Assembly: GCA_021462855.1 (NCBI GenBank)
Contig: JAJTXQ010000049.1
Coordinates: 216,743 to 280,742 of the forward strand
Direction: 5' to 3'
Source of the DNA: Dehalococcoidia bacterium
GTDB lineage: Bacteria; Chloroflexota; Dehalococcoidia; DSTF01; JACRBR01
DNA: 64,000 bases
A model generated the notes under the pieces. It made no database searches. It had not been told where the DNA came from and was given only the letters and a program-made list of their open reading frames with translations. Position 1 is the stretch's first letter. Every line of letters begins with the position of its first letter. Below are positions 1 to 10,465 of this stretch, in pieces. The position numbers and the translations under genes were made by a program.

Positions 1-2054
<2,054 letters not shown>

Positions 2055-2062
<8 letters not shown>

Positions 2063-2459
2063 TGTGATGACCGACCGTCAGCGGCGCTTTGTCGAGCAAC
2101 CGCGCATCGCCGTGCTGGCGAGCGTGCGTGCCGACGGCTCGCCGCATACGTCACCGGTGTGGTTCCGCTACGAGGACGGCGTGTTCAAGGTGCTGGTCGA
2201 CCGCGCGTCGCAGAAGCACCGTAACATCGCGCGCGACTCGCGGGTCGAGCTGTGCATCGATGACCGCGAGCGGCCGCCGTTCCACACCGTCATCGTGCGC
2301 GGGCGGGCCTCGCTGCGGCCGGCGCCGGACGCGGCGTGGAGGCGCGCGATCGCGTTGCACTACCTGGGCGAGGATCTCGGCCGGCGCTACGCGGAGTCGA
2401 CGCCGGCGGGGGACGCCGTGCTGGTGGTGATCACGCCGGAGCAGTTCGCCGGATGGTGA
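2055..2459 (+). CDS. PPOX-class pyridoxamine 5'-phosphate oxidase-fold protein
   Basis: A 134-residue split-barrel protein of the pyridoxamine-phosphate-oxidase superfamily, whose members bind FMN or F420 and act in redox reactions. Visible family features are the RIAVLASVRADGSPHTSPVW opening strand, the central KVLVDRASQKHRN segment and a C-terminal VITPEQFAGW. The ATG at 2055 lies inside the end of mutS and follows a GGAAAGG-like ribosome site, so it is preferred over an upstream in-frame GTG at 2010. Length and motifs suit the small F420-dependent type, but the cofactor cannot be fixed from sequence alone. Its link to mutS is positional only. Confidence 0.85.
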
Positions 2460-2470
2460 ACCGGCGGCCG

Positions 2471-3853
2471 CTAGTTGCGCGTGACGCCGGGCGCGCCGAT
2501 GCGGTACCTGAGGCGTAGCGCCCCAAGCATGTCGATGCGGCCGGCGCCGGCCCAGCCGGTCGTGTTTCCGTCAGGCAGGGGCGTGGCGCTGTACTTGATC
2601 GCGTCGATGACCTGGGCGGGCGACATCGGCCGGTGCGAGAGGATGAGCGCGGCGAGCCCGGTTACCTGCGGCGCGGAGAACGATGTCCCGTCGGCGAGGG
2701 CATACGGGCTGTTGTTGATGCACGGCAGGAACACGCGGCAGCCGCCGCGCGGCACCGTGCCGACGATGCGCTCGCCGACGGCGACCACGTCCACCTCCGG
2801 TCCGTACGCCGAGAACGGGGCGCGGGTGTCGGGGTCCGCGCCCGACGCCGCGCCGACCGCGAGCACGGTGTCGTAGCGCGCCGGGTAGGCGACTTTGGTC
2901 TCGCCGGAGTTGCCGGAGGCGGCGACAACGAGCGCGCCGAACTCGTCGTTCGCGCGGCGCACGGCTTCGCGCACCACCGCGGCGTCGCCGCTGCCGGCGA
3001 GGCTGACGTTGAGCACCTTCGCGCCGGACTTCGCGGCGTAGATGATGCCCTCGGCGAAGGCGAACGAGTTGCCCGTGCCGCTGCAGTCGAGCACCTTCAC
3101 CGGCATCACGGTGACGTTTCGCGCCACGCCGACCATGCCGGCGCCGTCGCCGTTCGCGGCGATCACGCCGGCGACAAACGTGCCGTGGCCGCGATCGTCG
3201 TCGACCTGGCCGCCGGAGGCAGGCGAGCACAGCGGCTGCGGGCTGTCGACGAAGGCGCAGCCGTGCAGGTCGTCGACGCAGCCGTTGGCATCGTCGTCGA
3301 GCCCGTTCTGTATCTCGGAGGGGTTGGTCCAGAAGCGCCCGGCGAGGTCTGGATGGCCGAGGTCCGCGCCGGTGTCGAGCACGGCGACGATCACCGAGGG
3401 GTCGCCCTGCTCGATGTCCCATGCCTTCGGCGCATTCACGGGGACGAGATAGTCTTGCTGGCGCGCGTACAGCGGGTCGGCGGGCGCGTCGGTGGCCGCC
3501 ATGCGGTACGAAGGCTCGCTGTAGAGCACGGCGCCGCTGCGCGCGAAGTCGGTCACGGCGCGTTGTACGGCGTCCGGCGATACCTTGACCTGCAGCGCGT
3601 TGAGGTCGTCGCTGCGCCGCGCGACGTCGTATCCGCGCGAGGCGGCGAGCCACGTGACGGCGTCGAGCTGGCCGAAGCGCGCGCGCACGGTGAGCGTGGT
3701 CAGGCTTCCGGCAGGGGCGGCTTTTGCGGGCGCGGCGGCGGAGGCCGGCGGCGGTGCGGGTGCGGTGTCATGCAGCGTGGTTGCCGCGGTCGCGGCGAGG
3801 AGCGCCAGCGCGGTGGCGCACGCAACGGCGCGCAGGTTGCGCACCATCCCCAT
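2471..3853 (-). CDS. Secreted subtilisin-like serine protease (S8 family, thermitase/fervidolysin-like)
   Basis: An exported peptidase of 460 residues. It begins with a signal peptide (NLRAVACATALALLAATAA), then an Ala/Pro-rich stretch and a fervidolysin-type propeptide of about 80 residues. The catalytic triad is visible: Asp near 160 in VLDTGADLGHPDL, His near 223 in RGHGTFVAG and Ser near 391 in DGTSFSAPQ. An insert with NGLDDDANGCVDD is typical of calcium-binding thermitase relatives. Start ATG 3853 has GGGAGG 11 bases upstream; ATG 3847 is an alternative. It is divergent from mutL and convergent with the PPOX gene, so it is probably a single-gene transcript. Confidence 0.93.
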   Translation of the reverse strand: MGMVRNLRAVACATALALLAATAATTLHDTAPAPPPASAAAPAKAAPAGSLTTLTVRARFGQLDAVTWLAASRGYDVARRSDDLNALQVKVSPDAVQRAVTDFARSGAVLYSEPSYRMAATDAPADPLYARQQDYLVPVNAPKAWDIEQGDPSVIVAVLDTGADLGHPDLAGRFWTNPSEIQNGLDDDANGCVDDLHGCAFVDSPQPLCSPASGGQVDDDRGHGTFVAGVIAANGDGAGMVGVARNVTVMPVKVLDCSGTGNSFAFAEGIIYAAKSGAKVLNVSLAGSGDAAVVREAVRRANDEFGALVVAASGNSGETKVAYPARYDTVLAVGAASGADPDTRAPFSAYGPEVDVVAVGERIVGTVPRGGCRVFLPCINNSPYALADGTSFSAPQVTGLAALILSHRPMSPAQVIDAIKYSATPLPDGNTTGWAGAGRIDMLGALRLRYRIGAPGVTRN

Positions 3854-3895
3854 CAACTCAGCAGCCTCCCGCTCGCGTGGACGATGACGTGCGCG

Positions 3896-3904
3896 AGCAT
3901 ACCA
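3896..3904 (-). promoter_or_regulatory. Predicted extended -10 promoter of the S8 protease gene
   Basis: On the minus strand TGGTATGCT reads as an extended -10 element (TG-n-TATGCT) about 43 bases before the protease ATG. No good -35 hexamer is visible. This is inference from sequence only. Confidence 0.4.
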
Positions 3905-3933
3905 TAAGCCCACCGGGAGGCGCGCGAAGCCCG

Positions 3934-3942
3934 TGCTACAAT
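3934..3942 (+). promoter_or_regulatory. Predicted extended -10 promoter of mutL
   Basis: TGCTACAAT is an extended -10 (TG-n-TACAAT). It ends 18 bases before the GTG start of mutL, so the mRNA leader would be about a dozen bases long and would just contain the GGAGG at 3950-3954. The same nonamer precedes the DapA-like gene at 36.2 kb. Confidence 0.5.
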
Positions 3943-3960
3943 CGCCGCTGGAGGCTGCCG

Positions 3961-5700
3961 GTGGCGATCCGCATCCTGTCCCCGCACGAGGCGGCGAAGA
4001 TCGCTGCGGGCGAAGTCATCGAGCGTCCTGCCTCCGTCGTCAAAGAACTCATCGAAAACTCACTGGATGCCGGCGCGACGCAGATCTCGGTCGAGGTCCG
4101 CGAGGGCGGCCTCGCGCTGATCCGTGTCGTCGACGATGGCTGCGGCATCGACCCGTCGGAACTGCGCCTCGCGTTCGAGCGGCACGCGACGAGCAAGGTG
4201 CGGTCGGAGGACGACCTCTGGCGCGTGGCCACGCTCGGGTTTCGCGGCGAGGCGCTCCCGAGCATCGCCGCGGCGGGCGATGTCGAGGGGCTGTCGCGCG
4301 TCGCCGGCAACGACGTCGGCGGGCGCATCCGCCTGCGGGGGGGCGAGATCGTGGACGAAGGGTCCGGCGCGTCGGCGCCCGGCACATCGTTCACGGTACG
4401 CGCGCTGTTCGTGGCGCAGCCCGCGCGACTGAAGTTCTTGCGGGCGCCGGCGTCGGAGGCGGCGCAGGTGTCGTCCGCGGTTACGCATTACGCGATGGCG
4501 TATCCGGAAGTGCGCTTCACGCTCGTCATCGATGGCCGCGTGACGCTGCAGACCCCCGGCAGCGGCGACCTGCGCGACGCCGTCGCCGCCGTGCACGGCG
4601 CGGATGTGGCGGAAGCCGCCATCGCCATCGACGCGCCGCCGGCGGTCGAGGGCGATACGGGCGTGCGCGGGGTTGTCGTCGAGCCACGGCTGCACCGCGC
4701 GACGCGCAACTACATCGGCCTGTACGTGAACCGGCGCTGGGTGCGCAACCGCGCGCTCACGTTCGCGGTGGAGGAGGCGTACCAGGGCATGCTGCCGGTG
4801 GGGCGGCACCCGATCGCGGTGCTCGACCTGCGCCTGCCGGCGGAGGAGGTCGACGTCAACGTGCACCCGACGAAGGCGGAGGTGCGGCTGCGGCGCGAGC
4901 GGGAGGTCTTCGGCGCGTTGCAGCGGGCCGTGCGCTCCGCGCTCTCGGCGCACGCGGCGGTGCCCTCGGCGTCGCCGGCGCTATGGGCCGGCGGCGGCGG
5001 TACGGCGACGGCCGCGCGGCCGCTGATCCTCCGGCCGCTGCCGGTGCAGCCGCCACTGGCGTCGGCGGTGCCGGAGCATCTGCGCGCGCCCGGCGCCGAG
5101 CCAGCGGCGCCGGCGCCAATGCTCGACCGGCTGCCGTTGCTCCGCGCGGTGGGGCAGGTTGGCAACACCTACATCATCGCCGAGGGGCCGGACGGGATGT
5201 ACCTGATCGACCAGCACGCGGCGCACGAGCGCGCGCTGTACGAGCGATTCCTGCAGGCGGCGCGCGACGGCGCGCCCGAGGTGCAGGCGCTGCTCTCGCC
5301 GGTGACGATCGAGGTCGGCGGCGCGCGCCGGGCGCTGCTGCACGAGCACGCCGCGTCGCTCGCGCGGATGGGCTTCGACATCGAGCACTTTGGCGACGCG
5401 GCGTACGTCGTCCGCGCGCTGCCCGCGGGGCTGGCCGGCGACGACGTCGGGCGGCGCGTGTGCGAACTGCTCGACCGCATGGCGCGGGACGACGGCCCGG
5501 ACGAGTCGGCGCATCGCGTCGCCGCGTCGCTTGCCTGCCACGCGGCGGTGCGCGCCGGCATGACGATGTCCGGGGAGGAGCAGCGGGAGTTGCTGCGGCT
5601 GCTCGAGGCGAGCGAATCGCCGCGCACGTGCCCGCACGGGCGGCCGACGATGGTGCACCTCACGGCGGATGCGCTCGCGCGCGAGTTCCGGCGCAGGTAG
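3961..5700 (+). CDS. mutL: DNA mismatch repair endonuclease MutL
   Basis: MutL (579 residues) couples mismatch recognition by MutS to strand incision. The N-terminal GHKL ATPase is clear: AAGEVIERPASVVKELIENS, the DGCGI motif and GFRGEAL. After a variable Ala/Pro-rich linker, the C-terminal domain has the metal-binding endonuclease motif DQHA-x2-E-x4-E starting near residue 417, together with the ACHAAVRAG and CPHGRPT elements. It should therefore nick DNA itself, as in organisms without MutH. The GTG at 3961 is chosen because GGAGG lies 6 bases upstream and the family's AIRILSPHEAAKIAAGE opening follows directly. The nearby mutS supports a shared pathway. Confidence 0.96.
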   Translation: MAIRILSPHEAAKIAAGEVIERPASVVKELIENSLDAGATQISVEVREGGLALIRVVDDGCGIDPSELRLAFERHATSKVRSEDDLWRVATLGFRGEALPSIAAAGDVEGLSRVAGNDVGGRIRLRGGEIVDEGSGASAPGTSFTVRALFVAQPARLKFLRAPASEAAQVSSAVTHYAMAYPEVRFTLVIDGRVTLQTPGSGDLRDAVAAVHGADVAEAAIAIDAPPAVEGDTGVRGVVVEPRLHRATRNYIGLYVNRRWVRNRALTFAVEEAYQGMLPVGRHPIAVLDLRLPAEEVDVNVHPTKAEVRLRREREVFGALQRAVRSALSAHAAVPSASPALWAGGGGTATAARPLILRPLPVQPPLASAVPEHLRAPGAEPAAPAPMLDRLPLLRAVGQVGNTYIIAEGPDGMYLIDQHAAHERALYERFLQAARDGAPEVQALLSPVTIEVGGARRALLHEHAASLARMGFDIEHFGDAAYVVRALPAGLAGDDVGRRVCELLDRMARDDGPDESAHRVAASLACHAAVRAGMTMSGEEQRELLRLLEASESPRTCPHGRPTMVHLTADALAREFRRR

Positions 5701-5820
5701 CTAGCGCAACGGCCTGCCGGGCGACGTGAACGGCCCGGCCACACGGTAGTGCGCGAGTTCCCGCTCGATGGTCGGCGCCGCCATGCGGCGCATGGTACGC
5801 GATTCGCCGTGCGCGGAGCG

Positions 5821-7272
5821 CTACTTCGCCGGGACGAACGCGTCCTCGCGGCGGGACTGCCAGCCGAGCAGGCGGACGATCGCCAGGGCGGCGGACTGCA
5901 CGCTGCTGAACGTCGCGAGGCCGCCGGCCGCCGCGTCTTCGAGGAAGACGAGCGTTGCCTCCATGCCGTTCGCCGACGTCGGATGTCGCGCCACGCCGAT
6001 GATCGGCTTGCCGGTCTCCCGCGACAGCTCGCCGAGCTTCGTCGCCTGCTCGCGCGCCATGGCCACGAAGTCGGGCATGCCCGGACGCATCGGCCCCCAG
6101 CCCCATGTCGTGTGGTAGATGACGTAGTCGATGTTCGGCGCGGACGCGACGATGCGGATCGTGTCGAGCATCGCCTTGTTGCCGTCGGGCCCCATGCCGA
6201 CGCTGGTGTCGACGGGATTGCGCACGCTCGTGCCGGCCGCCGGCGTAAAGTCGCGCAGTTGCTGCTGCGTCGGCTCAGGCAGGGCGGGCATCTGCAGGCC
6301 CGCTGCGCCGACTTCGTCGGACGCGAGCACGCTGTGGCCGCCGCCGCCGCCGACGATGCCGGCGCGCGGCCCGCGCAGGCCGCGCAGGAAGCGGGCGGCG
6401 ACGACCGAATCGATGAGCTCCTCCATGCGGTCGACGCGGATCGCGCCGGCCTGGCGCACCGCCGCGTCGAAGATCTGCAGCGAGCCGGCGAGGCTGCCGG
6501 TGTGCGAGTTCACCGCGCGCGTCCCCGCTTCGGTGCGGCCGCCCTTGAGGATGATGACCGGCTTGGCGGCGGCCGCCTTGCGCAGCGCGCGCATGAAGTG
6601 CGCGCCGTCGCGGATGCCTTCGATGTAGCAGGCGATGACGGACGTGGCCGGATCCTCGGCGACGTACTCGAGCAGCTCCGACTCGCGGACATCGGACCCG
6701 TTGCCGTAGCTGACGACCTTGCTATAGCGCAGGCCGCGCACGCTGCCGCTCCGGCAGAACTCGCCGGCGTTGGCGCCGCTCTGGGAGAGCAGGGCGATGT
6801 CGCCGGGCTCGGCCGGCAGGAATGGCATGAACGAGAGCCCGGACTCCGGCACGTAGAGGCCCATGCAGTTCGGGCCGATGACGCGCATCCCGAGTTCCTT
6901 CGCGCGGGCGAGGATGCGCGCCTCGAGCGCGGCGGCGTCCTCGTCGCCGGTCTCGCTGAAGCCCGCGGTGAAAAAGTGGATCACCTTCACGCCCTTGCGC
7001 CCGGCGTCCTCGACCAGTTGCTCGACGAATCGCAGCGGGACGCTCGAGATCACGTAGTCGACGTCGCCGGGAACGTCGCCCAGGCTCGGGTAGCACTTGA
7101 GGCCGTTGATCTCCTGCGCCTTGGGATTGACCGGGTAGAGGTCGCCCTTGAACCCCATCTGCTGGATGGCTTCGACAAACGAGCCGGGCCCCAGCGAGGT
7201 GGACGCGCCGACGACGGCGACGGAGCGGGGGTGGAACAGGTAATCGAGCGCGTCGAAAGAGCCTTCGGGCAT
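5821..7272 (-). CDS. Orphan CoA-binding protein, ADP-forming acyl-CoA synthetase alpha-like
   Basis: A 483-residue protein with the order seen in the alpha part of ADP-forming acetyl-CoA synthetases: a Rossmann CoA-binding domain (HPRSVAVVGAS near residue 15), a first flavodoxin-like succinyl-CoA-ligase domain (GPNCMGLY, LLSQSGANAG) and a second ligase domain. The phosphorylatable histidine is present in NSHTGSLAGS near residue 257. No ATP-grasp beta domain is fused and none lies beside it, so the energy-conserving half must be elsewhere or the protein has another CoA-related role. Start ATG 7272 has only a weak GGGGA upstream. Confidence 0.85.
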   Translation of the reverse strand: MPEGSFDALDYLFHPRSVAVVGASTSLGPGSFVEAIQQMGFKGDLYPVNPKAQEINGLKCYPSLGDVPGDVDYVISSVPLRFVEQLVEDAGRKGVKVIHFFTAGFSETGDEDAAALEARILARAKELGMRVIGPNCMGLYVPESGLSFMPFLPAEPGDIALLSQSGANAGEFCRSGSVRGLRYSKVVSYGNGSDVRESELLEYVAEDPATSVIACYIEGIRDGAHFMRALRKAAAAKPVIILKGGRTEAGTRAVNSHTGSLAGSLQIFDAAVRQAGAIRVDRMEELIDSVVAARFLRGLRGPRAGIVGGGGGHSVLASDEVGAAGLQMPALPEPTQQQLRDFTPAAGTSVRNPVDTSVGMGPDGNKAMLDTIRIVASAPNIDYVIYHTTWGWGPMRPGMPDFVAMAREQATKLGELSRETGKPIIGVARHPTSANGMEATLVFLEDAAAGGLATFSSVQSAALAIVRLLGWQSRREDAFVPAK

Positions 7273-7484
7273 GTGAATCGGTCCCCTCAGCGAGCGGCGG
7301 CGATCGAGCGGGGCCGCGGTCTGCTGGACATAAGTGCGCGGGATGCCGCCGTACGGCAGCCGTGCCGCATCGTAACGTGGCCCCCGTCCGCGGGCAAACG
7401 AGGCCAGCGCCTACGGCCCTGACAGGGAGTAAGGGTGCAGGCACCCGACATCGCCGGTCGCGGCGCGCGCGGATTCGGACCACC

Positions 7485-7511
7485 TCAAGAGCACCCCTAA
7501 GGGTGTCGAGC
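7485..7511 (+). promoter_or_regulatory. Predicted sigma-28-like promoter of the CAP-domain gene
   Basis: TCAAG (7485-7489), 16 bases, then TCGAGC (7506-7511) mirrors the TCAAG-16-CCGATGC arrangement before the ECF sigma gene. The -10 half is weak, so support comes mainly from the shared spacing and shared downstream leader. Confidence 0.35.
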
Positions 7512-7556
7512 ATTCCAGTGACGGATGGGGCGGGAGCCCCTAAGGGAATGCACGCA
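7510..7556 (+). promoter_or_regulatory. Structured leader element shared with the ECF sigma gene
   Basis: GCATTCC (7510-7516) pairs with GGAATGC (7545-7551). Inside it, GGGGC (7527-7531) and GCCCC (7536-7540) form a hairpin closed by a GNRA-type GGGA loop. The block 7532-7556 is almost identical to 12623-12648 before the ECF sigma gene. Function is unknown; a cis-regulatory RNA or protein site is inferred. Further upstream, 7273-7484 holds no recognisable gene. Confidence 0.4.
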
Positions 7557-7572
7557 CGCTGGGGGCTTCTTG

Positions 7573-8502
7573 ATGGACGACGACATCCGCCGGTCGTACT
7601 GGCAGCGCATCGCGAGCTCGCGGCGCGTGGGCGTGGCGTCCGTCTCGGCGATGGCGCTCGCCGTCGCAGCCGCGCTGGCGGCGCTCGGGTCGGCGACCGC
7701 GTCGGCTACGCAAGGACCGGCGGCGCCGACACCCACGCCCGTCACGACCGAGACGCCCGTCACGACCGAGACACCCGCCGCCACCACGCCGGCGCCCATG
7801 GGTGGGCCGGAGATCCTTTCAGGCTTCGGTTTGCCTCTGCAGTTCGCGTCCGGCGAAGCCGCGATCCTGCGCGCCATTATTGAGTTCACCGAAATCGCGG
7901 GCGCGCCAACCGCGACGGCGACGGCGCCGCTTCCACCGCCGCCGCCGCCCACGCCGACGCCGACCACGTCGCGTCCGGCCGCGCCGCCGCTGCCGACCGT
8001 CGCACTGCCTACGGCGGTACCGCCGACCGCGATTCCGCCGACGGCGACGGCTGTGCCGCCGACACCGGCGCCCGCGCCGTCATCGCTCGACACGTCGCCG
8101 ATGGATGCGTATGCGCGGAACCTGTTCGATTTGACGAACGCGAGGCGCGTCGCCGCCGGCCTGTCGCCGCTGCGCGAGAACGGTCTGCTCAACGGCATCG
8201 CGCGCATCCGCTCGGCGGAGATGGCGCAGTACAACTACTTCGCGCACGAGAGTCCGGTCACCGGCCACAACGCGTTCAGCCTGATGGACGTGCACGGTGT
8301 GCCTTATGCGTGGGCGGGAGAGAACCTGGCGAAGAACAACTACCCGGACGCCGAGGCGGTCGGGGTAGCGGAGCAGGCGCTCTGGGACAGCCAGGGGCAT
8401 CGCGAGAACACGCTCGGCCCGCACTACACCGACGTCGGCATGGCGCTGGTGATCGACGGCAGCGGGATGAAGTACTTCACGATCATCTTCACGGGGCCGT
8501 AG
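7573..8502 (+). CDS. Secreted CAP/SCP-domain protein with Thr/Pro-rich linker
   Basis: A 309-residue cell-surface or extracellular protein. An N-terminal hydrophobic segment (SAMALAVAAALAALGSATASA) serves as signal peptide or anchor. A long linker follows, rich in Thr, Pro and Ala, including a tandem TPVTTE repeat. The C-terminal 130 residues form a CAP domain: LFDLTNARRVAAGLSPL, AQYNYFAHESP, YAWAGENLAKN and the HRENTL signature. Bacterial CAP proteins are often cell-wall or matrix associated, but their activity is rarely known. The ATG at 7573 follows a purine run (GGGGGC). A shared promoter-leader block suggests co-regulation with the pilus genes downstream. Confidence 0.88.
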   Translation: MDDDIRRSYWQRIASSRRVGVASVSAMALAVAAALAALGSATASATQGPAAPTPTPVTTETPVTTETPAATTPAPMGGPEILSGFGLPLQFASGEAAILRAIIEFTEIAGAPTATATAPLPPPPPPTPTPTTSRPAAPPLPTVALPTAVPPTAIPPTATAVPPTPAPAPSSLDTSPMDAYARNLFDLTNARRVAAGLSPLRENGLLNGIARIRSAEMAQYNYFAHESPVTGHNAFSLMDVHGVPYAWAGENLAKNNYPDAEAVGVAEQALWDSQGHRENTLGPHYTDVGMALVIDGSGMKYFTIIFTGP

Positions 8503-8528
8503 CCCCGCGCTTATCCGAAGGCCGGAAT

Positions 8529-8556
8529 CGAGGGGGCGCCCATCGGCGCCCCTTCG
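8529..8556 (+). terminator. Hairpin terminator after the CAP-domain gene
   Basis: A 12-bp stem with one G-U pair (8529-8540 with 8545-8556) and a CATC loop follows the CAP stop by 26 bases. Only a weak T-rich tail (TTCGCGTT) is present. It also separates this gene from the convergent ATPase gene. Confidence 0.6.
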
Positions 8557-8627
8557 CGTTGCAAGCCGCGGGTGCGACGGCACGCGGGGCGCCGCGCACC
8601 TCTGCGCCAGGCCGGACGATGCGGGAG

Positions 8628-10049
8628 CTACGCCGCGGGCTCGAGTCCCGCGAACCGGGTCACGTTTTCGGGAGCGGTGAGCGATACGAAGTAGGAGTGG
8701 CACGCGGCATCGAGGTGGGCGCGCGTGAACGCCGGCTTCTCGCCGTGGTACGCGGCGATGTCGGCGACGAGGTCGACGATATCGCGCGGGTGGCAGCCCT
8801 TGAAGCCGCGCCCGGTCTGCACGTAATAGCGTTCGACCAGGTACTGCGCCGCCTGGGGGTCGATCTGCATCTCTCGCTGCTGGCAGACGCGCGACAGGAT
8901 CTCGAGGAACTGATCCCGCGTCGGGTCGGGGATCTCGATCTTGTGGCGGATGCGCCGGAAGAACGCCTCGTCGCCGAGCTGCGAGGGGTGCAGGTTCGTG
9001 GAGAAGATGAGCAGCACATCGAACGGCACTTCGACGACGTCGCCGGTGTGCAGCGAGAGGTGGTCGACGCGCTCCTCCATGGGCACGATCCAGCGGTTGA
9101 GCAGTTCCTTCGGCTGGATCATCTGCCGGCCGAAGTCGTCGACGATGAGGATGCCGCTGTTGGCTTTCCACTGCAGCGGCGCGATGTAGAACTGGGACTG
9201 CGGCGAATAGCGCAATTCGAGGTCCTTGAGCTGCAGCTCGCCGCCGACGCTCAGCATCGGCCGCCGTGCGACGACCCAGCGGCGGTCGCGGCGTCGCTCG
9301 ATGCCGGGCATGACGCCCGCATCGGCCCCGCGCCGGTCGCGCTGCTGGTCGAGCGGGATCTCGTTGTGCACGCGGGGGTCGAAGACCTTGACGATGATGC
9401 CGTTCAGGTCGACGGCGTACGGGATCAGCACTTCGCCCGGGAGCATGCGTCCGATCGCGGTCGTGATCGTGCTCTTGCCGTTGCCGGAGCCGCCGTACAG
9501 CAGCATCGACCGGCTCGAGTTCACGGCGGGGCCGAGCGCCCCGATGACGTCATCGGAGATCACGAGCTGGGACACGGCGGTCTTCACCGTGTCCGGCGTC
9601 ACGCGCATCGCGCGGATGGACTGCTTCTCGAGCACGGCCAGGTACACGGCGAACGGCACGGGCGCCGGGCCGATGTACTGGTTGCGGGAGAGCGCCTCTT
9701 CGGCCTTTTCGAACCCCTTGCTGGAGAGCGAGTACTGGTAGAGCTGCTCTCCCGTGCCGGACGACCCGACGACCTCGGCGAGTTGCTCGCGCTTGAGGAA
9801 CGTGAGCACTTCGTCGATCACCGGGAACGGCAGCGCGAGCTGCGCCGCGATCTGGCGCGCTGACGGCCGTCCGGCGAAGTAGATCGACTTGACGACGAGG
9901 TCGAGGATCATCGAGAGGTCGAGGCCCGTCTCCTCGATCGTCTGCGGCTGCGGGACGAACGGCGCGCCCTGCGCATCGCCGTGACCGTTGCCGTTGCCGT
10001 TCGATGCGGCGCCTGCGCGGACTTCGCCGCCCGCAATCTCGATGGTCAT
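8628..10049 (-). CDS. AAA+ ATPase with N-terminal winged-helix-like region
   Basis: A 473-residue cytoplasmic ATPase. The N-terminus has an Asn/Gly-rich start and then a helical segment resembling a winged helix (SARQIAAQLALPFPVIDEVL, SLSSKGFEKAEEALS). The AAA+ core has Walker A GGSGNGKST near residue 186, Walker B ILIVDDF near 299 and a sensor-1-like LLIFSTNL. ATG 10049 has GGAGAG upstream. It is divergent from a vWA-domain membrane protein, a pairing that recalls MoxR ATPases and their vWA partners, and it sits beside the Tad pilus operon. A role in assembling surface structures is inferred; the substrate is unknown. Confidence 0.8.
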   Translation of the reverse strand: MTIEIAGGEVRAGAASNGNGNGHGDAQGAPFVPQPQTIEETGLDLSMILDLVVKSIYFAGRPSARQIAAQLALPFPVIDEVLTFLKREQLAEVVGSSGTGEQLYQYSLSSKGFEKAEEALSRNQYIGPAPVPFAVYLAVLEKQSIRAMRVTPDTVKTAVSQLVISDDVIGALGPAVNSSRSMLLYGGSGNGKSTITTAIGRMLPGEVLIPYAVDLNGIIVKVFDPRVHNEIPLDQQRDRRGADAGVMPGIERRRDRRWVVARRPMLSVGGELQLKDLELRYSPQSQFYIAPLQWKANSGILIVDDFGRQMIQPKELLNRWIVPMEERVDHLSLHTGDVVEVPFDVLLIFSTNLHPSQLGDEAFFRRIRHKIEIPDPTRDQFLEILSRVCQQREMQIDPQAAQYLVERYYVQTGRGFKGCHPRDIVDLVADIAAYHGEKPAFTRAHLDAACHSYFVSLTAPENVTRFAGLEPAA

Positions 10050-10170
10050 GCACAGCTCTCCAGCACGCGCCTCGCCGTTGCGGTCGCGACGGCTCCCCGG
10101 GGCGGGGAGCGGCCGCGCTGACCGAAAGGCACGAGGGAAGAGCGGTGGCTCCCCCAAGTCCTCGACCTTA

Positions 10171-10177
10171 GTATCGG
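10171..10177 (-). promoter_or_regulatory. CCGATAC element upstream of the AAA+ ATPase gene
   Basis: On the minus strand CCGATAC occurs 121 bases before the ATPase start, the same heptamer as in the vWA and cpaB promoters. No matching TAAA or TCAA lies 15-16 bases further upstream, so this is the weakest member of the set. The predicted leader contains a 7-bp hairpin (10092-10098 with 10104-10110). Confidence 0.3.
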
Positions 10178-10214
10178 TATGGCGCAAGGAAAGTGGAGAT
10201 GCCGGGAAGGCAAC

Positions 10215-10353
10215 AAAAACGGCGCACCGCGTGCGCCGCGCATGGTTGCCGGTGAAACGGGTTGGGGCCAGGGGACGCCAGCCAGGCCCCGCCTCCTGAA
10301 CGCGCGTCCCCTGGACCCGTAGCCCCAACACAGGGCCTTCCCCTAGGGGAAGG
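10215..10353 (-). ncRNA. Candidate small RNA or attenuated leader with intrinsic terminator
   Basis: Read on the minus strand, this stretch has a perfect 18-base palindrome (10336-10353), then a long hairpin whose arms are 10322-10329 with 10260-10267 and 10304-10313 with 10269-10278, then an 8-bp hairpin (10231-10238 with 10220-10227) followed by five U residues. That is the layout of a short structured transcript ending at an intrinsic terminator. It ends before the ATPase promoter-like element, so it may be an independent RNA. No promoter for it is evident and I recognise no known family. Confidence 0.35.
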
Positions 10354-10427
10354 CGGGCGATGCGCGCGGACTACGGTCGCGCGGATCGCCGCATGGCCAA
10401 GCGCCGCCGACGGCGCGGCCCGCCGCC

Positions 10428-10454
10428 TCAATGCGGCCCTTCTTCGGCCGATAC
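10428..10454 (+). promoter_or_regulatory. Predicted sigma-28-like promoter of the vWA/FHA-like gene
   Basis: TCAAT (10428-10432), a 15-base spacer and CCGATAC (10448-10454) match the FliA/WhiG pattern of a TAAA or TCAA -35 and a GCCGATA-type -10. Transcription would start near 10461 and give a leader of about 160 bases. Confidence 0.45.
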
Positions 10455-10465
10455 TTATCAGTGAA

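Noticed and set aside
5701-5793. A 30-residue minus-strand frame after the acyl-CoA synthetase-like gene.
   Set aside because: No ribosome site and no recognisable family. Too short to support in GC-rich sequence, where stop-free stretches are common.
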